From contig NC_050470.1 of assembly GCF_013373865.1 (NCBI RefSeq), positions 13,684,443 to 13,748,442 of the forward strand: 64,000 nucleotides of DNA, in the 5' to 3' direction. Position 1 is the first letter of the stretch, and the number at the start of each line of letters is the position of its first letter. This stretch comes from Monomorium pharaonis (taxonomy: Eukaryota; Arthropoda; Insecta; Hymenoptera; Formicidae). Position numbers and translations under genes: made by a program. Shown here piece by piece: positions 43,785 through 54,917 of this stretch. Below the pieces are notes generated by a model. The model was not told where the DNA came from. It was given only the letters and a program-made list of their open reading frames with translations, and made no database searches.

Positions 43785-44983
43785 GCGGGAACAGGAGCCC
43801 GAACTCCGCCTGCCGAGCCGGCCCCAATAAACCCGACAGAACTTAGTTTCCCGATTTATTTGCCGGACACTCCGCACGAAAGTGCCCGGTGGCCCCACAT
43901 TGCCAACATTCTTTCCCTTTTTCTCTCCGTTTCCTTCCTTTCCTTTAAAATAATTCCTTTTTTCTTTATCCTCCTCTTTCCGTTTTAAAACTTTCGACTG
44001 CTCCGATCGAGAATTTCCGTCTCCCTTACGTTCCGAACGAAAATTATTATTCCACCTCCCCCTTTTTCCGAAAAGCTATTTAAATTAAAAGATTTTAACA
44101 TCTTCGCGCGCTCAACTGCTACCCGTAAAGACGTCACCCCTTCAACTTGAAGGGAGCGTTTGACAAACCCGTCCGACAGCGCAGCAATAAACTGCAAACA
44201 AGAAATTTTATCGCGCACTTCGTACGAGCACTCGGGATACGCTTTACGCGATAGGCGCTCCAAATCCGCGCCTAACGTCGCGAAATCTTCCCCCGCCCCT
44301 TGCTTCCGATTCGTGAACTGCATATAAAAATTTTGCGCGAGCTCACTTTCCCCGAATCGAAGTTCTAACTTTGACTTGAGCTCCGCAAACGAAATGGAGC
44401 CCTCGTCAGCCGGAAACGAGTCCAAAAGTGAACGCGCCCTCCCCCGCAGACAGGAAGCAAGAACCACCGCCTTCTCAGACTCGCTCCAACGATTCGCACT
44501 CGCGATAAGCGAAAATTGAGCGAGGAACTCGCGCAACGGAGCCGTCCCGTCGTAGGTATCGGGCTTTAATTTTAGTCCGACGATCGGCCGCGTTTCACTA
44601 AACGTTTCCCCGCCCGCGCCCAAAACTTGCGTCGCGTCGCCAACGTTCCCGGTCACGGGAATATTATTGGGAAGACTTAGCTGGGCGTCAATCCCTCGAG
44701 GAAACTGCAGCTGTCGCAGCGTCTCTAAGAATTCCCGCTGCTGCTGCGCTTGTTCCTCGCGCATCCGCCGAAGCTCCTCCATCAGAATCTGGAACTCCGG
44801 AGCGACAGCACTCGCGGACGAAGAAAGTCCAGAAATCTCGGCGCGCCTCCCTCCCGTCTCTCGCTCCAAATCCCGTGCATCTGAGCTGACATTCTCTATG
44901 GCATGGGACCGAGTCACGACAGGAGAACGGGGGATGGACATCTTCGAATTCTCCGCTCCTTCTCGTCTGTTCACTCCGCGCAC
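43785..44983 (-). pseudogene. Gypsy gag with CCHC knuckle
   Basis: The main frame (44983-43985, 332 codons) has a coiled-coil-like N-terminus (EFQILMEELRRMREEQAQQQ), then a capsid-type region (PDTYDGTAPLREFLAQF, ASCLRGRARSLLDSF, AELKSKLELRFGE, RKQGAGEDFATLGADLERL) typical of retrotransposon gag. The frame breaks in a G-rich run near 44060. Downstream, in another frame, CWQCGATGHFRAEC (about 43875-43915) is the nucleocapsid zinc knuckle. Either MRGVN (44983) or MSIPR (44941) could be the start. A programmed gag-pol shift cannot be told apart from a mutation here. Confidence 0.8.
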
Positions 44984-45040
44984 TTATCACTAGATCCGCG
45001 CGCGTTCCTCAAGGTCCGACAAGCGGACGAGCCCCCAAAA

Positions 45041-45258
45041 TGCGCGCCGCGGAAATGAAAGACACTTTTATAACTGTAAAACCAAGCAGCTTTATTAACG
45101 CGTCCGACAAGGCTCGAGACCGAGATTCGACTCGTTGTTTATACGCGTCGTCAAGCGTTCGTCAGCTGACAACGCTCGGTCCAGGAAATCAATAGTATTG
45201 ATCCGTCTTCGAACAGCTGAGTCGCGGTCGCGGAGTATACCGGGCGACGCACGCAACA
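45041..45258 (-). repeat. 5' LTR of the Gypsy element
   Basis: 218 bp matching 39672-39896. Immediately inside is TTTTGGGGGCTCGTCCG (minus strand), the primer-binding site. Confidence 0.85.
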
Positions 45259-45285
45259 ATATGTATTATGCATATATATGCCATT

Positions 45286-45475
45286 GGGTGTGTTCGGAGA
45301 GACGCTATTAGCGCTATCAGGGCTGCGTTCAGATTCCCCACCCAAGTGTTTCCAGGTATCATTTTACCCTTGTTATTTACTGAATGTTAAACAAGGATAA
45401 AACTACACCTGAGGACACTCGGGTGAGGAATCTGAACGCACCCCAGCATTAGTTTATTCTTGTTCTACTTTTAAT
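45286..45475. repeat. MITE (GGGTGTGTTCGGAGAG family) with a nested MITE at 45321-45443
   Basis: Host pieces GGGTGTGTTCGGAGAGACG...GCGCTATCAG (45286-45320) and AGCATTAGTTTATTCTTGTT (45444-45475) match the interior of 48790-48912. The inner hairpin GGCTGCGTTCAGATTCCCCA pairs with TGAGGAATCTGAACGCACC. Confidence 0.7.
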
Positions 45476-45570
45476 AAGGGCCAGTTTCACAAACGTCAGT
45501 TAACTGCTAACGGGAGGTTAATAGATTTTCTGTCTCTCCTTAGATAATAATATAGAGAAAGATAGGTAGT

Positions 45571-47281
45571 CCCTACATAGAAATTGGCATCCATTGGATG
45601 TCCAATGGACGTCCATTAAACCTCCATAGATCCATGGGACGTCTATGTCCATGGTGGAAGTCAGATGGACGTCCATTAGAGGTCTAGTAAACTTCCTTAG
45701 CTCCATTGGAGGTTTACCTCCATGGTGGAAGTTAGCTAGACGTCCATTAGGGATCCAGTAAACTTCCATGGCTCCATTGAAGGTTTACCTCCATGGCGGA
45801 AGTTAGACAGACGTCCATTAAAGATCCAGTAAACGTCCATGGCTCCATTGGAGGTTTACCTCCATGATGGTTAGATAGACATCCATTAGGGATCCATTAA
45901 ACATCCATAGCTCCATTGGATGTTTTCTTCCATAGTGGAAGTTAGATGGACGTCTATTAGGGATCCACTAAACTTCCATAGCTTTATGAAACATTATTTC
46001 CATGATGGAAGTTAGACAGACGTCCATTAAGGATCCATTAAACTTCCATAGCTGTATGGAACATTTATTTTTATGGTAGAAGTTACCCAGACAACACGCT
46101 TGTTAGAATGAAAACTTTAAGAGAACTTTTTTAAGAAAACATTTAGATATCTTGGAAATGATGTCCAAATGGTAACATTTATCAGAGACGTCTACTAAGA
46201 GAGGTCTTTGAGATATCTCATGAAAGAATTTCATTTAAGTTTCTTGAAAATGTTATCCTTATGATATCACAGCTAAATGATATCAGCTTAATATCTCATA
46301 AAAGATATCACAATGCTGTCCGATTTTTGAGCCGTCCATGCGCGTCGTAGTGGACTCAGAAATCAGACAACACTATAACATCCTGGATGAGAGATCCATT
46401 TGATATTTAAAAAAATTATCATAAAGATAATGTTTTCAAAAATAACGGTTTGTCTACAATTACTGCGCACAAAAAAATGCACAAAATCTAAATTTATCAT
46501 GTACTGAATACAAAAACAGAATAATAAATGTACTATTCAATTTTTCTTATAATATATGTGATCTATATAGTTAAAATTATCTAATTAACCATTTGAACGC
46601 TTCAAAGTATTAATGCTAAATAGATCGCAATTTTCATCAAATTATTAAGGTTATGGAAAAAGATCAATTTAACAATGAAATTAATAAGTAAATAAATTAA
46701 TGCTGTTTATTTTTAATATGTTTTGTAAAATTTAATTACTTTTATAAAAAATAATATAATTGCGTCAGTTTATAACATATATGTATATGTAGACAATAAC
46801 AAGTACCCATATCGATGAGTCAAATTGGCATAGCAGATAGAGTACAAGATTCGTAATCCTAAGGTCCCGGGTTCAAAACCAGAGGCAAGTAAGAATAAAA
46901 TAAAATAATATAATTTAAATTTAATTAATTAATAAAAATTTGTCCTAAATTTAGTATGTACTGTTGATAAAAATAATTTAAAAGAAATAAAATTTTTATT
47001 TTGTCAATCATCTATCGAGGCTCCATGAAGCTTCTACTAATGATCCACGAAACGTCCGTCAGTCTTCCATCGAGGCTCCGTGAAGCCTCTATTAATGATC
47101 CACACAACGTCTAATAGACCTCTTTGACGACCTCTAATGAAGGTCTAATGGACGTCCACAATGCGGAACTGTGGATTTCTAATGACTCTATATTGGACGT
47201 CTAATGGAAGTCCACTGGAAGTTTATACTTCCATGGCAGACGTCCATTAGACGTCTACTGGAGGTTTTATTTCTATGTGGG
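45571..47281. mobile_element. GACGTCC minisatellite element with nested C-type sequence
   Basis: Ends CCCTACATAGAAAT and ATTTCTATGTGGG are complementary. 45590-46080 and 47005-47270 consist of degenerate units of about 75 bp around TGGACGTCCATTA, AACTTCCATAGCTCCATTGG and GGAAGTTAGA. At about 46083 a CCCAGACAACACGC end begins other sequence, and 46319-46999 matches C1/C2 including the tRNA-like module. It is at least a three-layer nest. Confidence 0.65.
46818..46885 (+). repeat. tRNA-like module, third copy
   Basis: A box TGGCATAGCAGATAGAG and B box GGGTTCAAAACC (one extra A), followed by AAGTAAGAATAAAAT as in C1. Confidence 0.55.
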
Positions 47282-47335
47282 TCGATTAACCTCCCGTTAG
47301 CAGTTAACCGACGTTTGTAAAACTGGCCCTAATGC

Positions 47336-47588
47336 CCGATTTCACCAACTCGGTTTATTGTTTGTAGTTAAAAAAATTTAACTTCAAAATCCGATCGCGG
47401 CGACAAGACATCACGTGACACAAATCGCCGCGACAAAGCGATCAATGAAATTGCGGCCTTAAGAAGATAATTTTTAGTGATATTCGATTAACTTGCTCTT
47501 CATCTTCTTTTAATTCTTACAATTAGAAAAAAATAAAGAGCAAGTTGAACCGAGATTAAAGTTAATCTACGTCGGTGAAATCAGACAG
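47336..47588. repeat. MITE, CCGATTTCACCAACTCGG family
   Basis: CCCGATTTCACCAACTCGGTT pairs imperfectly with AACCGAG...GTCGGTGAAATCAGAC. Internal GCGGCGACAAG/CGCCGCGACAA and AACTTGCTCTT/AAGAGCAAGTT pairs. Confidence 0.6.
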
Positions 47589-48221
47589 TGTTATATCAAA
47601 ACGTAAAATTTATAACATTAAGAACATTTTTTGCATTTTCTGCAAATTTCATCTATTGACTAGAATATTAATAGAGCGATTATGTGTGTTACTAACAAAA
47701 TCACTAACAAAATGGAAAAATTTAAAACATGTATATTAGGAATATTAATTTCTTGCATTTTCTGCAAATGTCGCCTATCAACTAGATTGAAAGAGCCTGT
47801 CTTGCCTTCGTCGTCTCATTTTCTTCTCTCTACTTTTTTCTTCTCTTTTTCTTCTGTTCAAATTCGTCGTTGTTTAGCAAACCGGAACCATTTTGCGATG
47901 ATCTCTTCAAATTCAATTCTTTTATCGCTGGATATGTATTTAAAATAGCATCTGTGAACAAAGTTAATATAATTAATGATATATGTAAAAATGTATGAAA
48001 CATTTAAAAACTCAATAATAAATCAGTAAATTTAAATTTATTAGGATTGACGAGACTAACTTTTAACAGTAAGGTTATTATGATATAATAGACAATTTGA
48101 CAAAGAGAACTGACTAATTATTTTGCATTCAGTTTCATTATATTTTTTTACATTGAGATAATAAAACGATAGTGACTTATTTACACCGATCAAGTAACAA
48201 TTAAGTCAGTATAAATTATTT
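47589..48221. other. AT-rich spacer, no gene supported
   Basis: One plus-strand frame (47682-47948) is cysteine/serine/phenylalanine rich with no recognisable domain; treated as chance. Confidence 0.45.
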
Positions 48222-48725
48222 GGCCGGATTTACAATAGGTGTAGTAACTCTTATGCCATAAAAAACTAAGTAATTATAATTGAATGTGAAAAGAATAATC
48301 GAATATATAATTGGTTAATTCCTTATGGCTTAAGACATGATATAATAAGAAAGATGAATCAACATCACGTATGCGCAGTAGTCGATGTCTCGACCAATAA
48401 GAATTGGGTCCAAATGTTCGAAAGAAGAAGATTATATTATTTACTAATTCAGTATAGGTTATTATTTTTCTTATTACAAAGGCATTTTTGTACTACGCTT
48501 GTACTATTCTAAATATTTTTACAATTCTTCTAAATATCTGCATTTTAAGTACACGCGATTAATATTCTAAATATATATGATTGTGTTGTGTTCGAATTGC
48601 GCGGTGCATTTGGATCCAAATTTCATTGGCTCCACTCATCGTGCCGCCATCGCTACATGCGCAATGGTACATCTTTCTTATTACATCATGGCTTAAGGCT
48701 TACTACACCTATTGTAGATCCGGCC
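48222..48725. repeat. GGCCGGATTTACAATAGG MITE with a nested element (48333-48690)
   Basis: Outer arms GGCCGGATTTACAATAGGTG (left) and CACCTATTGTAGATCCGGCC-type (right), the same family as 29041-29173. The inner element has AGACATGATATAATAAGAAA against TTTCTTATTACATCATG and a GCGCAGTAG...GCGCAATGG arrangement resembling 17586-18164. Confidence 0.7.
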
Positions 48726-48789
48726 TTAACAAAAAGCGAGTTTGCAACAGTCTCAGTACTATCATACAGCTCTTATGTTTGCCTCTATA

Positions 48790-48912
48790 AGGGTGCGTTC
48801 GGGGAGACGTTATTAGCGCTATCAGCATCAGTCCATCTTCATTACTGATTAAAAGTAGAACAAGGATAAACTGATGCTGATAGCGCTAATAGCGTCTCCC
48901 CGAACGCACCCA
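48790..48912. repeat. MITE, AGGGTGCGTTCGGGGAG family, intact
   Basis: Arms AGGGTGCGTTCGGGGAGACG and its complement, then TATTAGCGCTATCAGCATCA; a 123-bp hairpin. Confidence 0.85.
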
Positions 48913-49484
48913 AAGTGAAAATGTTAAAAATTAGACTCAAAATATAACTTTTGTGAGAGTATGTTTATTAACAAATAGTAACAAAAACTTGAAGAAATTC
49001 GACAATTCAATGTTTTCAAAATTGAAATTCTGGCAAAAATTGAAGTTCTCTTCAATATTAAGTATTATATATTAGTATCACGAAACGAAATGGCTATAAA
49101 ATTTTTAAATCCTTTCGAATAGCATTGTAAAAAAACCATCAAGAGAATTGTATAAAAAAAGGTTTTTTTTTCGAATGAATATCTGCAACGCTGACTAGTA
49201 TTGCCTGTTCCTAACTATTATAATTATTATGTAGATCGTTGGACTGTCTGTTAGCACCAAGAGCATTATTGTAAACGTTTCTGTTCAAAACGTTCAAAAA
49301 CCGGACAATAGGAAAAGAGAAACCCTATTTCCAAACGTTAATACATTTTCTAGTGCTAAGGTCTAGAAGTCTAGAAGTTATTACTCACCTTGCATTATTT
49401 TGATGATATATAGTCCGTCAATGCAAAAGTTTTCCTTCCGTCTTTTCCACGAACACAACTCGGTGCAGGAATTTGTGAAGACCT
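48913..49484. other. AT-rich spacer
   Basis: No supported frame or inverted repeat apart from short A/T tracts. Confidence 0.4.
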
Positions 49485-49702
49485 CCCAAATAGCACTGGA
49501 TGTTCCAAGGACGTCCATGTTAAGTACAATTCAGGTCCACATGTCCATGGACATAAAATGGACATTCATAGGATATCCATTATTGGAATTAAAACGGATG
49601 TTCTATTCAGAACGTCCTATGCTCAATATCTGATTTATGTCCGCACTTGGATCTTACTTTTATATAATTTATCTTTATTATGTAATCTAAAAGAAATATT
49701 GT

Positions 49703-49737
<35 letters not shown>

Positions 49738-50638
49738 TACAATATTTCTAATTAACATTAATTTATAAATAATAATAAATTATATTATTTTTAATTTTTA
49801 AAAGGTTTATTTTAATTGTTCTACTTTTAGATAGAATATGAAATATGTAATATGAAATAATATGTATTATTTTTTTATTTATTATTAACATTATTAATTA
49901 TTAGTATTTTTTTAAATGTTTGTTATAATATATTATTGTTTCTTTTTCATTTTCGTTTCTTTTTCTTTTTTTTTCTTTTTTTTCGGTTTTTTTTCGTTTC
50001 TTTTTCCGACCAAAAGAGAGATACAGCAATTGGTCTGAGTCAAGCGCTGTCTCTGATCTTTACACCGAGCACTTGGTACGCGTATCAAATAGTAAATAAC
50101 TAGTGAATGTGTTTAATCATTGGCTGATCAGCTTAAATTCATTACTTGATACGCGTACCAAGTGCTCGGTGTAAATTAGGGCTCTGTCTAACCAGTAGCA
50201 TAATAGGTGCTAGACAGAGAAAGAAATTGACCCGGACCATGTCTCCTCTTTGTTTTTCTGCCGGACACTTTTCAAGAGCTTTTTGCAGGAAATGCGCAGT
50301 CCATGCTTTATGTCGATGATTTTTACAAAATTTGGATTAACCCACTATTGCAGCAAGCTCTTTAATTGAAAAAGGCCCAAAAGAAATAATCAAACCATAA
50401 TAGGTCCAAAATTTGGTTTATTTCGGACTTTCTATGAATGTCCGAAATTGTGACAAACTTATATCCCATGGATGTCCATTAAAGGACTTTCTATGAACGT
50501 ACAAAGTTGTGCCAAACGTATATCCTATGGACGTCCATCGAATGTCCGACGGACCTTATTTGGACTCTTAATGGATGTCCAAATGTCCAGAAGCGGATAT
50601 CCACTGGACATACACTGGATGTCCTTGTGCTATCTGGG
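49485..50638. mobile_element. CCCAAATAGCACTGG...TATCTGGG element with GACGTCC repeats
   Basis: Left end CCCAAATAGCACTGGATGT and right end ACTGGATGTCC...GTGCTATCTGGG are near complements. Subterminal regions have TGGACGTCCA/ATGGACATCCA-type motifs, as at 45571-47281. The middle contains (TA)n (about 49708-49732), poly-T/CTTTTT tracts and a GTTTACACC-family MITE (50058-50178). Confidence 0.65.
50058..50178. repeat. MITE, TTTACACCGAGCACTTGG family
   Basis: Hairpin TTTACACCGAGCACTTGGTA to TACCAAGTGCTCGGTGTAAA, closest to 3801-3919. Confidence 0.8.
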
Positions 50639-50798
50639 CTTTGTGCAAGTTCTTTGGATGTCTTCACGCGCTGTGTGACCTCCGATTTTGCGTACAAACG
50701 TATTCTAAATAGAAATATTTATATTATATTTGAATAGTTTGAAATAGTTTGAACAAAGTTTCATCTTTCTTCGTGGGATATTCAAAGAATTAACTTAC

Positions 50799-51242
50799 AA
50801 ATTGTTTTTTCACTTCCGGATTTTCATGGAGTGTTTTATCAAAGGCTTCAATTTCAGCAATCGATTTTAATGGCAGAATAGATGTTACACGGTCGATATT
50901 TCTTGAAAACATAGGTCTTCCGCGTTCCATTTTCTGAAGAAGCTCATGTAGTTGTACTTGAATTGACGCTAGCATTCGGATAATTATTTGTGAATATTCT
51001 ACGTTAAAAAAAAAAGTATTTAGATGTTCCTTGTAAATGTTCCACGTCTAATAAATCCAGTCGGTTTTACCTTCCGGACTACGGTTCACCGGTTCCATGC
51101 CATCAAGGGCATTTCTGGCAAATGTTGCAATTTTAAAAACATTTTTTCTCTTGCGGGTTGCTGATGTCGCAACCGGAGTCAGAATTGTCATGTATGGGTA
51201 ATCAACGTCTTCTGCTTCCTTGTCCATGTCGCATTGGTCTTC
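50799..51242 (-). pseudogene. DUF4806-like gene fragment (two exons)
   Basis: Exon 51242-51071 (acceptor GCTATAG|AAGACC, donor GGAAG|GTAAAA) encodes DQCDMDKEAEDVDYPYMTIL and a basic stretch, ending NRSPEG/E. Exon 50998-50799 (acceptor ACGTAG|AATATT, donor CAATTT|GTAAGT) encodes LASIQVQLHELLQKME and SILPLKSIAEIEAFDKTL, the leucine-rich start of a DUF4806-type domain ('LPLKS...EAF...L'). The phase 1 junction between them is consistent. No upstream or downstream exons are visible nearby, so it is either a partial duplicate or part of a gene with distant exons. Function of the domain unknown; identification is from memory of the motif. Confidence 0.5.
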
Positions 51243-51662
51243 TATAGCACAACACAAGATATTGTTACTTAATTTTTTATAACAATGAAAACAATATAAT
51301 TTTATACAATTTTTTCAACATAACATTTTGCTTCCTCATAGAGGAAGCTTTGTTTTTGGTTTTAATTTTTTCGGTTTAAAAAAAAAGAAATTTAATTCAA
51401 ATGTCTGTATGTATGTACATATGTATGTACACACTTATATATCGAAACCTACTTAAGGATATATTGGTCATACAGTCCATCAAAAAGTTAAAATTGGAAA
51501 TTTAAATTGGAAATGTGTTAATATTAACATTATATTTTTATTTAGTAAAATTTTTATAGCTATTAACTTTATTTGTTATTAAAAATTAAAAATTATATTT
51601 TTAAATGATGAAAAAAATCTCTCATTTTTTATAAGTATTTTAAGTATTCAAGTATTTTAAGT

Positions 51663-52153
51663 TATTACGAGCCGGATTTCCCCATCCGACCTCATAACCG
51701 ACATATGTAGATTGCGACTAAGCATTCGGCGAAATATCAATCGCGCAACTCCGGGCGCGACAATAAGAAAATAATGCAACGGCCCAATTAGAGCCGAATA
51801 ATCGAAATTCAAACGCAGCAGCCTTGCCAAGTAGCAGGAACGCTGATCGGCAAGGATACAACGTAACCCAAAAAACTGGAATAAAAAGGGAAAGCCCAAT
51901 GCCGAGTCGGGCTCAGTCAATAATCAATCTGTCGCGTTATTCTGTCACGTAACACTGCTGTAAAGTAACCTATCGAGTGAAGTTAAGTAGTGAAATAAAG
52001 TGTACATATTATCCACGGCGAGAGTGCCTTATTTAAACCCCAGTCCCCGGGAGCGTGCTTTTGAGCAAGCAGAGTGCAGCAAAAATAAGTGACCAGCGGT
52101 GCAAAGGGCCCCTGACGGAGGACGGACCCCGAAGTGCACGGAGCGGCACGACA
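51663..52153 (+). mobile_element. Solo LTR (491 bp)
   Basis: TATTACGAGCCGG...GCACGACA between AAGT duplications (51659-51662, 52154-52157). The usual TG start is TA here. It contains a TATA-like AATAAAAAGG (about 51880) and AATAAAG (about 51993), followed by a GC-rich U5-like stretch. It lies inside a TTTAAGTATTCAAG MITE whose arm resumes at 52154. Confidence 0.65.
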
Positions 52154-52310
52154 AAGTATTCAAGATAATTTATACAAAATTTTCTAATTCTCTACTTGGT
52201 TGTTCTGTAAATAAATGAACAAATAAATTATGTTTATTTACAGAACAACCAATCTCTACAGCGCAATTAAACTTTATATAAATAATAATCTTGAATACTT
52301 CAAATACTTA
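52154..52310. repeat. MITE, AAGTATTCAAGATAAT family
   Basis: AAGTATTCAAGATAATTTATAC pairs with AATAATCTTGAATACTT. An inner hairpin TTGGTTGTTCTGTAAATAAA/TTTATTTACAGAACAACCAA is nearly perfect. Confidence 0.7.
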
Positions 52311-52691
52311 TATAAAATTCAGATTTTTGTCATTATTTTTTATTACATTTCCATTAGAGCACATTTCTATTTTTTATTGAAATAATTTTTTATCAAGATA
52401 GACAATTGCCACCAAATTTATTGTATTGCTTTCAAATGCAATACAGAACAATCTGTAATTTTTTCATACTTTGTCATTATTTTTAAAATAGATCCAATGA
52501 AAAATAAATTTTTTGTAGTGTTTTCAAAGGCTTTTGATGTAATTAAGTTAGATGCACATGCCATGAAAAAGGGCGTTTTAATTTAAAAAATGAAGATTTT
52601 CAATTTTAAGATATTTTTCCAAAAATTATAATTTTATTTAAAAATGTGTCAAAATCAAATAAAAAAATATTTAGATGTTCCTTGTAAACGC

Positions 52692-52895
52692 CTAATAGAT
52701 CCAGTCGGTTTTACCTTCCGGAATGTGGTTCATCGGTTCCATGCCACAAAGGGCATTTCTGTTAAGGGCGTTGCAATTTCGAAAACATTTTTTCTCTTGC
52801 GACGTCGCAACCGGAATCGAAATTGTCATGTATGGGTAATTTACGTCTTCTTCTTCCTTGTCTATGTCGCATTGGTTTGCTATAGCACAACACAA
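52692..52895 (-). pseudogene. Second DUF4806-family exon copy
   Basis: The minus-strand frame NQCDIDKEEEDVNYPYMTIS...GMEPMNHIPEGKTDWIY parallels the first exon of 51242-51071. It shares the upstream intron sequence (TGTGTTGTGCTATAG) and the GGAAG|GTAAAA donor, but has an internal deletion (ATSQEKKCF in place of ATSATRKRKNVF). No second exon follows, so it is a partial segmental duplicate, about 1.6 kb from the first. Confidence 0.5.
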
Positions 52896-52967
52896 GATAT
52901 TATTACTTAATTTTTTATAACATAATGAAAACAATATTATTTTATACAATTTTTTCAACATTACATT

Positions 52968-53105
52968 TTGCTTCCTCATAGAGGAAGCTTTATAATTATA
53001 ATAAAATAATGAGAAAGCAATCCGCAAATAGATTTATAAGTTGCAAAATTTGTAGATTGCTTCCTCATTTTATCATAATCATAAAGCTTTCTCTATGAGG
53101 AAGTC
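52968..53105. repeat. GCTTCCTCATAGAGGAAGC palindromic repeat
   Basis: TTGCTTCCTCATAGAGGAAGC near 52970 and GCTTTCTCTATGAGGAAG near 53090 are inverted around TGAGAAAGCAATCC...GATTGCTTCCTCA. A single TGCTTCCTCATAGAGG motif also lies in the intron of the first DUF4806 copy (about 51330). Confidence 0.55.
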
Positions 53106-53439
53106 ATAGTACTTTATGTTAATAATTATATTTTTCTATACATGTTCTTAAAAGCTTACTCTAACAAAGAGCATTGGGCGCGAACTTAAATGATGAGGAA
53201 GCAACGTGCAAGTTTCTAACTTTTAATTATTATTGAATCCCAGGAAAGTCGCAAAAAATATATAATATATCTTATAATATATGTATAATAAAATCTCGAA
53301 GATTTTGTAGGCACATAGAGACTATTATAGGATATTATTTTTCGCAATTATCATGGGATTCCATGAGTCCAGTTAGCACATACATATAGTTAACTTTAAT
53401 TTATAATAACTTTAATTTGATTACATATATAGACTCCAA

Positions 53440-53525
53440 TATACACTGTCAGTCACTGAAAATCTATAGTTCACGTTATGTATACTATAGATTTTCAGTA
53501 CTGGCAGTGAATTTCGGAACGCATT
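53440..53525. repeat. MITE, partial, GGCTGCGTTCC family
   Basis: CAGTCACTGAAAATCTATAG pairs with CTATAGATTTTCAGTACTGG; only the right outer arm (GAATTTCGGAACGCA) is well kept. Confidence 0.65.
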
Positions 53526-53543
53526 AATAATATATAATATATC

Positions 53544-54040
53544 TGTTACGGGAGAACGTTCGGATTGTGAACGTATTTCCTATATATTTCCTATGTTTGT
53601 AACAATATATTGTAAAGGCGTGGAGGAGGGACAATGTACGCATTCTCTTTACATGATGATTGAAATGGAAGCTATCCGGTGTCTCTCGGCACGAGTCACA
53701 TGGGCTCGTGGCCGCCAAGCCATTGTAATCAACGACCTCGTGGGTTTAAAAACTTGGTTGTGAAGGTCGATAGCGTGCACGGGGGCCTCGTATGGGGGAC
53801 TCGGGGCTGTTCAGGCTACCGAGACGCCGGTGACGCAATATGAAAATGTAGAAAGGTCGAGAAAATGCGAGAATGTTGACCGAGCGCCTTCCTCCACGCT
53901 TACTCATCGTTTGGATTGTGCGTGTGTGGGTCAAGAGAGGGAAGAACAACGCAGGCAAACGGACGTGTCCTTGCGTGAAGCGTTTTTGTTTTTCGAGCAG
54001 AACCTTTGGGACCGTCGTATAGTTCCCAAATACCGGTAGA
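53544..54040 (+). mobile_element. Candidate solo LTR (about 497 bp)
   Basis: Starts TGTTACGGGAGAACG, a common LTR opening, in sequence unlike its AT-rich surroundings. The right end is unclear (AAATACCGGTAGA|ATATA); ATAT occurs on both sides. Overlapping open frames (53746-53958, 53830-54039) lack recognisable domains. Confidence 0.4.
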
Positions 54041-54572
54041 ATATATTCAGTCTAATCGCATTTACTACTTTAAGATAGTTACATTAGGCATTAAAGTGTT
54101 ATTAGAAATCCAACTCATTATTAAAATCACTTCTCTTTGCCCATCACAATATCCCATAATGTTCTCTATGTGCCAACAAATTCTCCGAGATTCTTTGGCA
54201 CTACCATATTATACACATACCTTTGTGCTCTAACAATAAGTCCTACGTTGCCAAAAACCAAAGAAAGTTATATTGCAGTACGTGTCTGTTCTCTTTCGTA
54301 AATTGGTCCTTCAGGGACTTTACAGATCACTTTACTAGTAAAAAGACAGAAGTTGTAAGAATTTATAACAGTGTACTTTTCAGAATACGCCAGTATGTAA
54401 TAATGTGTAATGGGTAAAATTTAAAAACAAATGTAAAAATCCAGATTAGAATATTATAAAGAATCTTGGAGCATTTGTTGGCACATGGAGAACGTTAATT
54501 ATGGGATATACTATTTTTTACAACTTTCGTGGAATTTAATATATAAGTCTATATTATCACATACATATTTTA
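54041..54572. other. AT-rich DNA with an old inverted repeat
   Basis: TTTGTTGGCACATGGAGAACG (about 54473) is the complement of CTCTATGTGCCAACAAA (54165-54181). A related piece, TTTGTAGGCACATAGAGAC, lies at 53303-53321. Probably remains of one element. Confidence 0.4.
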
Positions 54573-54874
54573 GAGTAAGTCTCAGATGCGCACAGTAATA
54601 AACGGACACAGCAGGCTGAGTAAAACGGACACAGTAACAAACGGACACAGATCAAACGGACACAGTAAGAAACGGACACAGTAACAAACGGACACAGTAA
54701 CAAACGGACACAGTAACAAACGGACATAGTAACAAACGGACACAGTAATAAACGGACACAGACCAAATGCGCACACTGCACATGCGCACGGACCAAATGC
54801 ACACACGGAAAGTCGCAAACCCATGTGATGCAGTGAATGTTTTGGACGCACGCACGCACGCACACACACGCACG

Positions 54875-54917
<43 letters not shown>

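Larger units (their letters stand above)
39672..45258 (-). mobile_element. Complete Ty3/Gypsy LTR retrotransposon (5.6 kb)
   Basis: LTRs 39672-39896 and 45041-45258 are about 95% alike by eye. ATAT flanks both ends (39668-39671, 45259-45262). On the minus strand: 5' LTR, primer-binding site complementary to a tRNA-Pro-like 3' end (TGGGGGCTCGTCCG, about 45023-45037), gag, protease-RT-RNase H-integrase, a 3' region of about 650 bp, a polypurine tract (AGAAGAAGGGGGGCAG, 39897-39912) and the 3' LTR. The 5' LTR lacks the last few bases seen in the 3' LTR (CGCTACA). Several frameshifts in gag-pol show that it is no longer autonomous, although the similar LTRs suggest recent insertion. Confidence 0.9.
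45478..47330. repeat. MITE GGGCCAGTTTCACAAACGTC, split by a minisatellite element
   Basis: Left arm 45478-45527 (GGGCCAGTTTCACAAACGTC then AACTGCTAACGGGAGGTTAA), right arm 47287-47330 (TTAACCTCCCGTTAGCAGTT and CGTTTGTAAAACTGGCCC). The 45571-47281 element lies between. Confidence 0.75.

Noticed and set aside
47682..47948. 88-codon frame with a hydrophobic start, signal-peptide-like
   Set aside because: Low complexity, no homologous copy in the window, surrounded by AT-rich DNA.
53746..54039. Overlapping frames in a GC-rich block
   Set aside because: More simply explained as part of a candidate LTR.
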